64,000 nucleotides of DNA, from the NCBI RefSeq assembly GCF_002327105.1, contig NZ_CP023406.1, positions 2,914,001 through 2,978,000 of the forward strand. Reading direction: 5' to 3'. A program made the position numbers and the translations under genes. The DNA is from Luteimonas chenhongjianii. Its GTDB lineage: Bacteria > Pseudomonadota > Gammaproteobacteria > Xanthomonadales > Xanthomonadaceae. A model generated the notes under the pieces. It was given only the letters and a program-made list of their open reading frames with translations. It searched no databases and was not told where the DNA came from. Positions 18,785-28,695 of this stretch are shown in pieces. Each line of letters opens with the position of its first letter. Within the stretch, counting starts at the first letter, position 1.

Positions 18785-20077
18785 ATGGTCAGCTGGTTCA
18801 AGCGCGAAAAAACCCCGGATACGCCCGTCACCGACGGTGGCCGACGCCGCCTCAGTGCGGAAGAGATCGCTGCAGCGTTCGCGCCGCCGACCGCTCCCGC
18901 GCCTGCGCCGCCGGTGCCGAAGCCGCCGGTCGCGGACCCGCCGACATCACCGCCGGCAGGCACCGATGAGGGCGTCGACGCACCGGTCGCCGATGCGCCG
19001 CAGCGCGAGGACGGGGTGGCTGCCGATGCACCCGCAGGCCTCACGCCGGCGGTCGAAACCACGCCGCCGCCTGCAGCGCCGGCTCCGCCGGCATTCGTCG
19101 ATCCGGCAGCAGCGCTGGCCGACTATGTCTTCGCCAGCACGATGCCGGCCGCCGCGCCGGGCAAGTCCGGCTGGCGCGAGCGCCTCGGCGGCAGCACCCT
19201 TGCGCGCAGCTTCGGCGGTCTGTTCTCGCGCAACCCCAAGCTCGACGACGATCTGCTCGACGAGATCGAGACCGCGCTGCTGACCGCCGATGTCGGCGTC
19301 GCGGCGAGCACCGAACTCGTCGAATCGCTGCGCAAGCGCATGAAGGCGCGGGCGTTCGTCGATGCGAATGCATTGCTGCAGGCACTGCGCGCCGACCTCG
19401 TCGCCATGCTCAAGCCGGTTGCCAAGCCGCTCGAGATCGACGCCTCGGCGCGGCCTTTCGTGATCCTGACCGTCGGGGTCAACGGCGTCGGCAAGACCAC
19501 CACGATCGGCAAGCTCGCCAAGCGCTACAAGGACGAGGGCCACGGACTGATGCTGGCCGCAGGCGACACCTTCCGCGCGGCGGCCGTCGCCCAGCTCAAG
19601 GCCTGGGGCGAACGCAATGGCGTGAGCGTCGTCGCCCAGGGCCAGGACGCCGACCCGGCCGCGGTCGCCTTCGACGCGCTGCAGGCGGCGAAATCGCGCG
19701 GCACCGACGTGCTGATCGCCGACACCGCCGGCCGCCTGCATACCCAGCAGGGCCTGATGGCCGAACTCGGCAAGATCCGCCGGGTACTCGCCAAGATCGA
19801 CGCCGGCGCGCCGCACGAAGTCCTGATGGTCATCGACGGCACGACCGGCCAGAACGCGCTGTCGCAACTGCGCCAGTTCAATGCGGCGGTGCAGGTCACC
19901 GGCCTGGTCGTCACCAAGCTCGACGGCACCGCCAAGGGCGGCGTGGTGTTCGCCCTGGCCCGTGAGTTCGGCATCCCGATCCGCTTCGCCGGAATCGGCG
20001 AGCGTCCCGAAGACCTGCGGGTATTCGACGCCGAAGCCTTCGTCGACGCGATGCTGCCGGAGACGCTGGGGGCGTGA
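18785..20077 (+). CDS. ftsY: signal recognition particle receptor FtsY
   Basis: 430 residues. The start MVSWFKREK is typical, so the ATG at 18785 is used instead of one 13 codons earlier. Residues 20-120 are a low-complexity Pro/Ala/Asp linker, as in many FtsY. The NG domain follows: four-helix N part, then GVNGVGKTTTIGKLA, DTFRAAAVAQL, DTAGRL, and TKLDGTAKGG. It docks ribosome-SRP complexes at the SecYEG channel on the inner membrane using GTP. The stop overlaps the next gene's GTG. Confidence 0.97.
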   Translation: MVSWFKREKTPDTPVTDGGRRRLSAEEIAAAFAPPTAPAPAPPVPKPPVADPPTSPPAGTDEGVDAPVADAPQREDGVAADAPAGLTPAVETTPPPAAPAPPAFVDPAAALADYVFASTMPAAAPGKSGWRERLGGSTLARSFGGLFSRNPKLDDDLLDEIETALLTADVGVAASTELVESLRKRMKARAFVDANALLQALRADLVAMLKPVAKPLEIDASARPFVILTVGVNGVGKTTTIGKLAKRYKDEGHGLMLAAGDTFRAAAVAQLKAWGERNGVSVVAQGQDADPAAVAFDALQAAKSRGTDVLIADTAGRLHTQQGLMAELGKIRRVLAKIDAGAPHEVLMVIDGTTGQNALSQLRQFNAAVQVTGLVVTKLDGTAKGGVVFALAREFGIPIRFAGIGERPEDLRVFDAEAFVDAMLPETLGA

Positions 20078-21378
20078 GTGCCGCAGCGCCGGCGCCGGCC
20101 ACTCCGGCGCCGCGGCGCCAGCGCTGGCTGCGCGTCCTCCTGGGGCTACTGCTGCTGTTGATCGCGCTCGCGCTGCTGGTGCAGATCATGCTGCCGCCCG
20201 AGCGCGCACTGCGCCTGCTGCTGGCTCGCATGGAGCCGACCCTGGGCCTGCGGGTCGGCTTCGACGGCGATGTCGAATACCGGCTGCGCGGCACGCCGCA
20301 GCTGGTCGTGCGCAATGTCACGGTGCTTGCTCCCGGCGACGACAGCGAGCCGATGCTGGTGGCCGAGCGGGCATTGCTGTCCCTGCCCTGGTCGACCATC
20401 CGCAGCCGCGGCGCGCAGTTCGATCTCACCCGCGTCGAACTCGACAGCCCGCGTCTGCACCTGCCCACGCTGCTGCGCTGGCTCGACGCTCGGCCACCGG
20501 GCGACGGCAAGGTGCCGACGATCAGCGACGGCGTGCACATTCGCGACGGACGCCTCGAGGGCGGCAGCTGGCATGTCGACGCGCTCACGCTCGATCTGCC
20601 TGCGCTGCATGCGGAACGCGCGATCGACGCCCGGGTCTCGGGCACGGCCCACGTCGACACCTTGCAGGCCTTGTTCGGCCTGCGGGTACGCGCCGATCGC
20701 GCGGTCGATGCGCGCGCCTTGAACGCCCTCGGCAGCCTGGCCCTGCTCCATCCCAGCGGACGCCTCGACAGCATCCTGCAGCTGGATGCGGCGCGCAGCC
20801 TCGACCCCGCCAAACCCGGCCTCGTGCTGGCGCCACTGCGCCTGGCGCTGGATGCCCGCTGGCAACCCGACGGCGATGCCGATCCCCTGCCCTTCGTTCT
20901 CGGTCTGCATGGCGACCTGCATGCCGGCGGCGGTGACGACGCAGTGCGCCTGGCGCCGCTGGGGATCGTGCTGCGCGGTGCCGGCGTGGTGCCCGAGGTG
21001 ATTGCGGGCGGCCATATCGCGCTCGGCGAGCTGCTCGACGTCGCCCTGGACGGCCGCCTGGAACGCTGGCCCGAGGCGTGGCCGGCGCTGCCTTCGCCGC
21101 TGTCGGACGACGTGGCGCCCCTGCCGTTCGCGTTGCGCTACGCCGGCCCGCGGGATGCATCGGCGCCGATATCCCTGCGCCTGGAACATCCCCGTGCCGG
21201 CTTCGTCGGCCAGGTCCGCATCGCCGCGATGCTCGACTGGCTCGCCGCGCCGACGGGCGGCAGCCCGCTGCCGCCGCTGCAGGGTCGCCTCACCGCCGAT
21301 CGCGTGGAGCTCGGTGGCGCTGTGCTCGAGGGCGTGGAGATCACGATCGACGACGGCAGCGGAAATCTCGCCCCATGA
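20074..21378 (+). CDS. AsmA-like membrane-anchored protein
   Basis: 434 residues. One N-terminal transmembrane helix (about 18-38, Leu-rich) is followed by LARMEPTLGLRVGFDGDVEYRLRGTPQLVVRNVTV, which is the pattern of AsmA-type proteins: a long periplasmic chain of beta-strands. AsmA-like proteins help move or organise phospholipids and affect outer-membrane assembly. The GTG start overlaps the ftsY stop (GTGA), and the stop overlaps mutY (ATGA), so ftsY, this gene and mutY are one coupled transcript. It is shorter than classic AsmA (about 600), so it may be a divergent member. Confidence 0.75.
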   Translation: MSAAAPAPATPAPRRQRWLRVLLGLLLLLIALALLVQIMLPPERALRLLLARMEPTLGLRVGFDGDVEYRLRGTPQLVVRNVTVLAPGDDSEPMLVAERALLSLPWSTIRSRGAQFDLTRVELDSPRLHLPTLLRWLDARPPGDGKVPTISDGVHIRDGRLEGGSWHVDALTLDLPALHAERAIDARVSGTAHVDTLQALFGLRVRADRAVDARALNALGSLALLHPSGRLDSILQLDAARSLDPAKPGLVLAPLRLALDARWQPDGDADPLPFVLGLHGDLHAGGGDDAVRLAPLGIVLRGAGVVPEVIAGGHIALGELLDVALDGRLERWPEAWPALPSPLSDDVAPLPFALRYAGPRDASAPISLRLEHPRAGFVGQVRIAAMLDWLAAPTGGSPLPPLQGRLTADRVELGGAVLEGVEITIDDGSGNLAP

Positions 21379-22454
21379 ACGCGCACGCCGACTACGCGAC
21401 CCGTCTGCTCGCCTGGTTCGACGTGCACGGCCGTCACGACCTGCCCTGGCAGCACCCGCGCACGCCCTACCGGGTGTGGCTGTCGGAAATCATGCTGCAG
21501 CAGACCCAGGTGCGGGTGGTGATTCCGTACTTCGAGCGTTTCGTCGCCGCGCTGCCCGATGTGCAGGCGCTGGCCAGCGCGCCCCAGGACACCGTGCTCG
21601 CGCTGTGGTCCGGACTCGGTTACTACGCGCGGGCGCGCAATCTGCACGCGGCCGCGCAGCGCTGCGTCGACATGCACGGCGGTGACCTGCCACGCGATCC
21701 CGTCGCCCTGCTGGAACTGCCAGGCATCGGCCGCAGCACCGCCGGCGCGATCCTGTCGCAGGCCTGGGGGGATCCGTTCGCGATCCTCGACGGCAACGTC
21801 AAGCGGGTGCTCGCGCGGCGCCACGCGGTCGAGGGTTGGCCTGGCCAGCCGAAGGTCGAGACACGGTTGTGGGCGATCGCCGAAGGCCTGCTGCCTGCGA
21901 ACCGCCTTGCCGACTACACCCAGGCGCAGATGGATTTCGGCGCCACCCTGTGCACGCGGCACAACCCCGCCTGCCTGCTGTGTCCGGTCAACGCCGATTG
22001 CGCCGCGTTCCTCCAGGGCCGGGTCGACGAGCTGCCGACCCCGCGTCCTGCGAAGGCGCTGCCCGAACGGGAGGCCAGCGTGCTGCTGCTCGAGGACGGC
22101 CAGGGTCGCGTGCTGCTCGAAAAGCGCCCGCCGACGGGAGTCTGGGCATCGCTGTGGTCCTTGCCGCAGGCCGCCGACGAGGCACAGGCGCTGGACTGGC
22201 TGGCCGCGCAGTCACCCGGAATCGTCGATCCGGTGGATGTCGATTCGCCGAGCCGCCTGCAGCCGGTCCAGCACGGGTTCACCCATTTCCGTCTTCGCCT
22301 GCAGCCGCTGCACTGGTCCGGCCTCGCCGCGCGCCATCACGTGCGCGACAATGACCGACTGCGCTGGGTGGCCCGCGACGAACTCGCGACCCTCGGCATC
22401 CCCGCCCCGATCCGCACGCTGCTGCTCGCGCCGCGCGTCGCCCAGGAGGATTGA
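21375..22454 (+). CDS. mutY: adenine DNA glycosylase
   Basis: 359 residues. Catalytic Glu 38 is in [12 protein letters not shown], the helix-hairpin-helix [13 protein letters not shown] is at 114-126, catalytic Asp 139 is in [10 protein letters not shown], and the four Cys of the 4Fe-4S cluster are at 193, 200, 203 and 209 (C-x6-C-x2-C-x5-C). The C-terminal MutT-like domain that recognises 8-oxoG is present ([13 protein letters not shown]). It removes A paired with 8-oxoG. It starts at the ATG overlapping the previous stop, and is followed by yggX after two bases, the usual order. Confidence 0.97.
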   Translation: MNAHADYATRLLAWFDVHGRHDLPWQHPRTPYRVWLSEIMLQQTQVRVVIPYFERFVAALPDVQALASAPQDTVLALWSGLGYYARARNLHAAAQRCVDMHGGDLPRDPVALLELPGIGRSTAGAILSQAWGDPFAILDGNVKRVLARRHAVEGWPGQPKVETRLWAIAEGLLPANRLADYTQAQMDFGATLCTRHNPACLLCPVNADCAAFLQGRVDELPTPRPAKALPEREASVLLLEDGQGRVLLEKRPPTGVWASLWSLPQAADEAQALDWLAAQSPGIVDPVDVDSPSRLQPVQHGFTHFRLRLQPLHWSGLAARHHVRDNDRLRWVARDELATLGIPAPIRTLLLAPRVAQED

Positions 22455-22456
22455 AC

Positions 22457-22732
22457 ATGAGCCGACGCGTCTTCTGCGTTCACGACCAGATCGAAACCGA
22501 GGGCCTGGATTTCATTCCCTGGCCGGGCGAACTCGGCAAGCAGGTGTTCGCGAGCATCGGCAAACCGGCCTGGGCGCGCTGGCTTGCGCACCAGACCATG
22601 CTGATCAACGAGAACCGGCTTTCGCCCCTCGATCCCAAGCATCGCGCCTTCCTCGAGGACCAGATGCGCAAGTACCTGTTCGAGCGCCAGACCGGCAGTG
22701 TCGCCGGTTACGTGCCCACGTCCGACGGCTGA
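22457..22732 (+). CDS. yggX: Fe(2+)-trafficking / oxidative damage protection protein YggX
   Basis: 91 residues, the normal length. The family start RRVFC with its Cys, then [37 protein letters not shown] and [11 protein letters not shown] are characteristic. The protein protects Fe-S clusters from oxidative harm. The ATG at 22457 follows AGGAGGA; a TTG at 22451 in the same frame overlaps mutY but is not needed. MutY itself carries an Fe-S cluster, which fits the pairing. The last 25 bases overlap the end of the convergent DUF6491 gene. Confidence 0.96.
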   Translation: MSRRVFCVHDQIETEGLDFIPWPGELGKQVFASIGKPAWARWLAHQTMLINENRLSPLDPKHRAFLEDQMRKYLFERQTGSVAGYVPTSDG

Positions 22733-23181
22733 TCCATCGCCGGCGCGTCGGTAGCGTTCTGCTTCTCCGCCGCACGGATCGCCTTGACGTCGAGCGGGCG
22801 GATCTCCCGGATCTGGCAGGGGATGTTGATCGACCCGAAACTGCGCACCAGCACCTTGTCGAAGCGCGCGCTGACGCGACTCATCGAACTCGTCAGGCCG
22901 ATCGCGTTGGTGTAGGGCAGATCCGGGCAACTGCCCGACAGGTCCAGCAGCCAGGCCTCGCGGGGCCGCGTCCAGATCACCAGCGCACTGTCGCCGAGCG
23001 GCGTGAAGCCGTTGAGCGAGCCGTAGTAGCGGAAACTGCTGACCGGTGCGCCGGCATGGGCTTCATAGAGCGCGTACTTCTCGGCATCGCTCATGCGCGG
23101 CGTGGAGGCGCAGCCGGCGAGCATGGCGACGGCCAGCGCGGCCACGGCAAGGCCGGTATTGGAACGGGTAAAGCTGGTCAT
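22708..23181 (-). CDS. DUF6491-like lipoprotein
   Basis: 157 residues with a lipoprotein signal [10 protein letters not shown], Cys near residue 24. The following [39 protein letters not shown] and the pair of Cys in SCPDL and INIPCQI resemble DUF6491 proteins, which are common in Xanthomonadaceae and have no known role. The two mature-part Cys could form a disulphide. The gene is convergent with yggX and divergent from the murU-like gene. The ATG at 23181 follows a ribosome site AGGAG. Confidence 0.75.
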   Translation of the reverse strand: MTSFTRSNTGLAVAALAVAMLAGCASTPRMSDAEKYALYEAHAGAPVSSFRYYGSLNGFTPLGDSALVIWTRPREAWLLDLSGSCPDLPYTNAIGLTSSMSRVSARFDKVLVRSFGSINIPCQIREIRPLDVKAIRAAEKQNATDAPAMDQPSDVGT

Positions 23182-23330
23182 GGGAACTCCTGCGGCATAG
23201 GTGGCGGAGAGCGCTTCAAGCATGCGCTCGGCACCGTAGGCCGCGGTGACGGCTACCAACGCAGGCCGGTCGCCGGTTGCCGGCCGGGCGGGTACGCTGT
23301 CGCGCCCGCCTGCGCAGGAATCCCGTCGCC

Positions 23331-24062
23331 ATGTCGCCATCGTCTCCCGGACCCCGACAGGCCCTGATCTTCGCTGCGGGCCTGGGCGAGCGCATGCGCC
23401 CGTTGACCGACACCACGCCCAAACCGCTGCTGGTCGCGGGCGGCAAGCCGCTGATCGTCTGGCACCTGGAAAGGCTCGCCGCGTGTGGGGTACGCGACGT
23501 GGTGGTCAATGTCTCGTGGCTCGCCGATGCCTTCGCTCCCACGCTCGGGGACGGCGGCCATTGGGGCCTGCGGCTGCATTACTCGAACGAGGGCGCGCCG
23601 CCACTGGAGACCGGCGGCGGCATGCTGCATGCCCTGCGCCTGCTCGACGATGCGCCGTTCATCGCGATCAACGGTGACATCTGGAGCGACTTCGACCTCG
23701 GACGCCTGCCCGCCGAACCCGACGGAGATGCGCATCTGGTGCTGGTCGACAATCCCGGGCACAACCCCGCCGGCGACTTCGCGCTCGAGGGAGGACGGGT
23801 GCGCAGCGAAGGTCCATCCCGCCTCACGTTCTCCGGTATCGGCGTCTATCGCCCGGCGCTGCTGCGCCACTGGCGCGCAACCATCGGGGACGTGCCCGGT
23901 GCCGATGCCACGCCACCGCGCTTCAAGCTTGCGCCGCTGCTGCGCGCGTCGATGGCGCGCGGTGGCGTCAGCGGCGAACACCATCCCGGACGCTGGACCG
24001 ATGTCGGGACCCCGGAGCGACTCGCGCAGCTGGACGAGGCACTGACTGCCACTCCCGACTGA
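23331..24062 (+). CDS. murU: N-acetylmuramate alpha-1-phosphate uridylyltransferase-like nucleotidyltransferase
   Basis: 243 residues. The nucleotide-binding motif ALIFAAGLGERMRPLTDTTPKPLL at the start, followed by VVNVSWLAD, ETGGGM, INGDIWSDFD (metal-binding Asp) and GRWTDVGTPERLAQLD, matches the MurU branch of sugar nucleotidyltransferases. MurU makes UDP-MurNAc in the peptidoglycan recycling route of pseudomonads and xanthomonads that bypasses de novo MurNAc synthesis. The partner kinase gene amgK normally sits just upstream; here the neighbour is a lipoprotein, so amgK must be elsewhere. The ATG at 23331 starts the family-like part. A GDP-mannose-type activity cannot be fully excluded. 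Confidence 0.82.
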   Translation: MSPSSPGPRQALIFAAGLGERMRPLTDTTPKPLLVAGGKPLIVWHLERLAACGVRDVVVNVSWLADAFAPTLGDGGHWGLRLHYSNEGAPPLETGGGMLHALRLLDDAPFIAINGDIWSDFDLGRLPAEPDGDAHLVLVDNPGHNPAGDFALEGGRVRSEGPSRLTFSGIGVYRPALLRHWRATIGDVPGADATPPRFKLAPLLRASMARGGVSGEHHPGRWTDVGTPERLAQLDEALTATPD

Positions 24063-24227
24063 CGGGGCGGGAAGTTACGGCGACGGGGCTGCAGCCGCCC
24101 ATCGGCGTGACGGGCCCGACGCCGCGCCTGCCGCGCAGGACGCCAATCCCGACATCGAACTAGGCATCACCACGCTCGATGCCGACCGCTGGGGCGGGCA
24201 TTCCGCCATCCCCCGGCTGGCGCCTGA

Positions 24228-24929
24228 TCAGTCCTTCGCCAGCACCTGCCGCACGAAGGGCACGGTCAAGCGCCGCTGCGAGGCGAGCGAGGCGTGGTCG
24301 AGACGGTCGAGCAGCGCGGTCAGCGCGAGCAGGTCGCGGTCCACACGCCGCAGCAGCCAGTCGATCGTCGCCGCGTCGACCTGCAGCCCGCGGCGCTCGG
24401 CGCGCAGCCGCAGCAGATCGTGCCGCCCCGCGTCGTCGAGCGCCGGCAGCGGCACACGTACGCACTGGCCGAGCCGCGAACGCAGGTCGGGCAGGCCGAT
24501 GTCGAGCTGATCGGGCGCGGCCGGGGCGGTGTAGAACACGGCGCGGCCGGCGTCGTGCAGGCGATTGTGCAGGTCGAACAGCGCGACTTCCGCATCGCGG
24601 TCGCCGACGATGGCTTCGACATCATCGATCGCGACCAGATCGTGTCCATCCAGCCCCTCCGCGGCATCGCGCAGGCGCCCGGCAATGCCGCGCAGCGGCA
24701 GGTACACCGCGCGCCGACCAAGCTTGTCGGCTTCGGCGCACAGGGCGATCGCCAGATGGGTCTTGCCGGTACCGGACGCGCCCTCGACGAACAGCCCGCG
24801 CCGCACGCCGGCCAGCGCGAAATCGCGCAGCTGCGGCAGCAGCGCCGGATCGGGAGAGACGAAGGTTTCCAGCCGCTGGTCCGGCGGATACCGGAGGGCC
24901 AGCGGCAGCTGGGGAGACGATGTGCTCAT
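24228..24929 (-). CDS. hda: DnaA regulatory inactivator Hda
   Basis: 233 residues of the DnaA-like AAA+ family. The N-terminal clamp-binding motif QLPLALRYP is present; then come FVEGASGTGKTHLAIAL (Walker A), LVAIDDVEAI (Walker B), LRSRLGQC and the sensor segment. It lacks the DnaA DNA-binding domain, as Hda should. Hda bound to the DNA clamp triggers ATP hydrolysis by DnaA and so limits initiation. It is eight bases after the PerM-like gene on the same strand, the order usual in gammaproteobacteria. Confidence 0.95.
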   Translation of the reverse strand: MSTSSPQLPLALRYPPDQRLETFVSPDPALLPQLRDFALAGVRRGLFVEGASGTGKTHLAIALCAEADKLGRRAVYLPLRGIAGRLRDAAEGLDGHDLVAIDDVEAIVGDRDAEVALFDLHNRLHDAGRAVFYTAPAAPDQLDIGLPDLRSRLGQCVRVPLPALDDAGRHDLLRLRAERRGLQVDAATIDWLLRRVDRDLLALTALLDRLDHASLASQRRLTVPFVRQVLAKD

Positions 24930-24936
24930 GCCGGAC

Positions 24937-26118
24937 TCAGGCCTGCCCCTGACCCGGACCGTCGACCGCGACGATCACCACGCGCGGCGCGCCCGCGCCG
25001 GCGATCTCGATCTCCGGCCCGTCGCCGGCGTAGAGACGGCTGTGGGTATAGCGCTCGTGTGCGTAGCGCAGCATGACGTTGGCGACCGCGGCCACAGGCA
25101 GCGCCAGCAGCATGCCCAGGAAGCCGAACAGCTGCCCGCCGGCAAGCACCGCGAAGATCACCGCGACCGGATGCAGGCCGATGCGGTCACCGACCAGGCG
25201 CGGGGTGAGCACGTAGCTTTCGACCAGCTGGCCGATCGTGAACACCACGCCGATCAGGATCAGCAGCTGCCAGTCGAAGCCCTGTGCCTGCACGATCGCC
25301 GCGATCACGGCCAGCGCGATCCCGACCGTCGCGCCCAGATACGGAATGAAGCTGATCAGTCCGGCGATCATGCCGATCAGCAGGCCCAGCCGCAGGCCGA
25401 CCAGCGACATGCCCACCGCATAGATCGCGCCCTGCCCCAGCATCACGAGGAACTGCCCGCGCAGGAAGCCACCCAGCGATTCGCTGGTCTCGTGTGCGAG
25501 ACGGGTCGCGGTGTCGATGTGATCGCGTGGAATCAGGGCCGCGACACGCTCGACCAGCAGATCCCAGTCGCGCATGAAATAGAACGCGAGGATCGGCACC
25601 AGCACCAGGTTGAGGACCAGCGCGAGGATCGCGAATCCCGAGCGCGACACGTAGGCCAGCACCGTCGCCGCGATCCCGCCGGCCTGTTGCCAGTGGCCGC
25701 GGATCAGCTCGATCAGGCGGTCGGTATCGAGCCACGAGACGACCTCGTAACCGGTCCGCTGCTCGATCCACGGCAACGCGGTGCCGAGCACCCAGTCGCG
25801 GTAGGCCGGCAAGCTGTCGATCAGGGTCACGATCTGTCGCTCGACCATCGGCACCAGGATGATCAGCACCAGGGCCAGCACCAGGGTCATCAACAGGAAC
25901 ACCAGTGTGACCGCGACCGCGCGAGACCGTCCGCGGCGCTCGATCCGGTCGACCAGCGGGTCGCCAAGCCAGCCGAGCAGCAACGCGAGCACGAACGGGG
26001 TCAGGATCGGTCCGAGCAGCCAGATCACCCAGCCGGCGGCAAGGAACACCAGCCCCCATTGCAGACGCTTGAGGAAACGCGCGATGTCGGCGTTGGCGGA
26101 TTCGGCGGTCGGAATCAT
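24937..26118 (-). CDS. AI-2E family transporter (PerM-like)
   Basis: 393 residues with about eight membrane helices in the pattern of AI-2E/PerM exporters. Conserved pieces are PFVLALLLGWLGDPLVDR, LVPILAFYFMRDWD, FLRGQFLVMLGQGAIY, GLISFIPYLGATVGI and GDRIGLHPVAVIFAVLAGG. Members export small molecules, cations or autoinducer; the substrate here cannot be read. It sits between a DUF2066 gene (17 bases before) and hda (8 bases after) in one transcript. Confidence 0.9.
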   Translation of the reverse strand: MIPTAESANADIARFLKRLQWGLVFLAAGWVIWLLGPILTPFVLALLLGWLGDPLVDRIERRGRSRAVAVTLVFLLMTLVLALVLIILVPMVERQIVTLIDSLPAYRDWVLGTALPWIEQRTGYEVVSWLDTDRLIELIRGHWQQAGGIAATVLAYVSRSGFAILALVLNLVLVPILAFYFMRDWDLLVERVAALIPRDHIDTATRLAHETSESLGGFLRGQFLVMLGQGAIYAVGMSLVGLRLGLLIGMIAGLISFIPYLGATVGIALAVIAAIVQAQGFDWQLLILIGVVFTIGQLVESYVLTPRLVGDRIGLHPVAVIFAVLAGGQLFGFLGMLLALPVAAVANVMLRYAHERYTHSRLYAGDGPEIEIAGAGAPRVVIVAVDGPGQGQA

Positions 26119-26134
26119 GGACGGTTCCGCCGGG

Positions 26135-27235
26135 TCAGCGCAGATGGAACACGGGGGGCTCGCCGTCGATGTTGCCGTCGGCTTCGACGAGGACGTTGCT
26201 GTCGGCCATGTGCCGGAAACCGGTCAGGCCGGTCAGCAGATCCAGTTGCAGTTCCAGGCCCATCGGGGTCGCCCGCACCGGGCGGATGCCGCGCACGACC
26301 GACATGCGCTGCAGCAACGAGGACAGACGGATGTAGTCGGCGCTGCTGTTGATGCCGGAGAAGACGATGGACTCGGTCGACGGCGCGCCGGCCGGGCTGC
26401 TGCGCGCATAGCGCTTGGTCAGGGCATCGGCGGCGCCGTCCGCGCCGGTGGCCAGCGTGCGGCGCGCGTCGTCGCCGGTCTCGCTCCAGCGCGCGAGCAC
26501 GCGGCCGTTGTCGACGAAGATCCAGTCGGCCTTCCAGCCGCCGCCTTCGCCATTGCGATAGAGCTTGCCGATCAGCTGCATCGGCGGGTTGTAGCGGGCC
26601 GAGATACGCGCGATGGCGCCAACGTCGCCGCGCCAGATCGCACCGACCGCGGCCTGTTCGGCGGCATTTCCCGTCGGCAATCCGAGGCGATATCCACGCT
26701 CGATCGCACGCTGCAGCGCGGGCCGGGCGACGTTGTTCTGCTGCAGGGCGACCAGGCGCGGGCCGGAGCCGTCATCGATCGCCAGCCACATCACCGGCTT
26801 GGGACGCGGGTCGGGCCACACCGGGAGGCCGAGCGCCGCGGCAACGCCATCGACATCGTCCTGGCGGAAGCGCACGACGAGGGTGGTGGTGAAAGTCGGC
26901 GAGCCGCGCGACGAGACACCTTCGTCCTGGCGGTAGTCGTAGCCCTCGACGTACTGGCCGGCGCGGCGCAGTTCCTGCGCGACGCCCGGACGCTGCGCCG
27001 CATTGCGGTCGCCCGACAGCTTGCCGAGCACCTGCGCCAGGCCACGCGCGAACCCGGCCTCGCGTTCGCTCTCGCTCTGGCTGCGCACCGGGATTTCCGC
27101 CGCATACAGGCCGATCGCCGCGGCGCGGTCGCCTTCCATGCGCTGGGCGAACACCGCGCCAGATGCCATGGAGAGGCCGAGCAGCGCCGCCAGCAGCCAT
27201 GTCGACATTCTCAACAAACGCTTCGGGCAGTGCAT
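26135..27235 (-). CDS. DUF2066 domain-containing exported protein
   Basis: 366 residues with a signal peptide (cleavage near VFAQ, residue 31). The body contains AAEIPVRSQSESEREAGFARGLAQVLGKLSGDRN and the PTFTTTLVVRF segment that mark DUF2066, a periplasmic family of unknown role found next to purM, perM and hda in gammaproteobacteria. The ATG at 27235 is chosen; another at 27208 would give a shorter signal. The gene is divergent from purM with a 135-base spacer. Confidence 0.85.
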   Translation of the reverse strand: MHCPKRLLRMSTWLLAALLGLSMASGAVFAQRMEGDRAAAIGLYAAEIPVRSQSESEREAGFARGLAQVLGKLSGDRNAAQRPGVAQELRRAGQYVEGYDYRQDEGVSSRGSPTFTTTLVVRFRQDDVDGVAAALGLPVWPDPRPKPVMWLAIDDGSGPRLVALQQNNVARPALQRAIERGYRLGLPTGNAAEQAAVGAIWRGDVGAIARISARYNPPMQLIGKLYRNGEGGGWKADWIFVDNGRVLARWSETGDDARRTLATGADGAADALTKRYARSSPAGAPSTESIVFSGINSSADYIRLSSLLQRMSVVRGIRPVRATPMGLELQLDLLTGLTGFRHMADSNVLVEADGNIDGEPPVFHLR

Positions 27236-27370
27236 CCGGTGGGTCCTGGATCGGGGCGGAATCGAGGCGCGATGGTGCCACAAACCGCGCGGAGGGTCCG
27301 TGGCGCCCGCGCGGCAGGAAACCGCGACTGTGGCGCGGGCGGCTGCTAAAATCCGCGGTCTTCCCGCCAG

Positions 27371-28426
27371 ATGACGGCTGCCGTGACCGCTCCCACTCCC
27401 CTGACCTACCGCGACGCCGGCGTCGACATCGATGCCGGCAATGAACTCGTCGAACGCATCAAGCCGCTGGTCAAGCGCAGCTTCCGCCCCGAGGTGATGG
27501 GTGGCCTGGGCGGTTTCGGCGCGCTGTTCGACCTGTCGGGCAAGTACCGCGAGCCGGTACTGGTCTCGGGCACCGACGGCGTGGGCACCAAGCTCAAGCT
27601 CGCCCAGCAGTTCGGCCGCCACGACACGATCGGCATCGATCTGGTCGCGATGTGCGTCAACGACGTGCTGGTGCAGGGCGCCGAGCCACTGTTCTTCCTC
27701 GACTACTTCGCCACCGGCAAGCTCGACATCGATACCACCGCGGCCGTCATCGGCGGCATCGCGCGCGGCTGCGAGCTCTCGGGCTGCGCGTTGATCGGCG
27801 GCGAGACCGCCGAGATGCCGGACATGTACGCGATCGGCGAATACGACCTGGCCGGCTTCACCGTGGGCGCGGTCGAGAAGTCCGAACTGCGCGACGGTGG
27901 CAAGGTCCGCGCCGGCGACGCGCTGATCGGCATCGCGTCGAGCGGGCCGCATTCCAACGGCTACTCGCTGATCCGGCGCATCTTCGAACGTGCCGGCCGC
28001 CCGGACGATATCGAGGTCGGCGGCGTGAATCTGGTCGATGCGCTGATGGCGCCGACCACGCTGTACGTGAAGCCGGTGCTCGAACTGCTGCGCTCCGAGC
28101 TCGGCCCGCAGCTGCATGCGATGGCCCACGTCACCGGCGGCGGCCTGACCGAGAACATCATCCGCGTGATTCCCGACGGCCTTGGCCTGACCATCGACGC
28201 ATCGTCCTGGCCGCAGCCGCCGGTGTTCGAGTGGCTGCAGCGCGAGGGCGCGGTTGCCGACCACGAAATGTGGCGCACGTTCAACTGCGGCATCGGCTTC
28301 GTGCTGGTGGTTCCGGCAGAGGCCGTGGCCACATTCGGCGCCGCGCTCGATGGCCTGGGCCTGGCGCACTGGCGGATCGGCGAAGTGGTCACGGCCGGCG
28401 ACGGCGAACGTGTCCGCATCGGCTGA
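27371..28426 (+). CDS. purM: phosphoribosylformylglycinamidine cyclo-ligase
   Basis: 351 residues, normal length. [15 protein letters not shown] at the start, [51 protein letters not shown] and [11 protein letters not shown] cover the family blocks. The enzyme closes the imidazole ring to give aminoimidazole ribotide in purine synthesis. It is followed by purN after a spacer of 269 bases, wider than the direct junction seen in many genomes. Confidence 0.98.
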   Translation: MTAAVTAPTPLTYRDAGVDIDAGNELVERIKPLVKRSFRPEVMGGLGGFGALFDLSGKYREPVLVSGTDGVGTKLKLAQQFGRHDTIGIDLVAMCVNDVLVQGAEPLFFLDYFATGKLDIDTTAAVIGGIARGCELSGCALIGGETAEMPDMYAIGEYDLAGFTVGAVEKSELRDGGKVRAGDALIGIASSGPHSNGYSLIRRIFERAGRPDDIEVGGVNLVDALMAPTTLYVKPVLELLRSELGPQLHAMAHVTGGGLTENIIRVIPDGLGLTIDASSWPQPPVFEWLQREGAVADHEMWRTFNCGIGFVLVVPAEAVATFGAALDGLGLAHWRIGEVVTAGDGERVRIG

Positions 28427-28694
28427 GGCCGCCCCGGCGCAGGCCCTCGACGACGAGCCCCTGCACCTGCTGCCGATTCCCCCCCGCCCTCCTCGCCAGC
28501 CCGACTGGCCGGCGCGCATTGCGACCGGCCGTCCATCCGGCGCTTTGACCGGCATGACAGGCGGGCGCCTCACCGCAGACGCGGCTGCACGTTTTTCCCG
28601 CACTATCGTCACTGCCTTGGCGTCAATCCTCGTCGCGCAGCGATTGATGGTCGCCGCGCCGGCGTGGACCAGGCGCGGTAGCGAGGTCGCCTGA
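28410..28694 (+). other. weak ORF filling the purM-purN spacer
   Basis: A frame from a GTG inside the end of purM runs 94 codons and stops one base before the purN ATG. Its product is rich in Pro, Ala and Arg with one Ala/Val/Leu stretch (TIVTALASILVAQRLMVAA) that could span a membrane, and shows no family. It has no obvious ribosome site. It is listed because it fills the whole spacer; chance is the more likely reading. Confidence 0.15.
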
Positions 28695-28695
28695 G

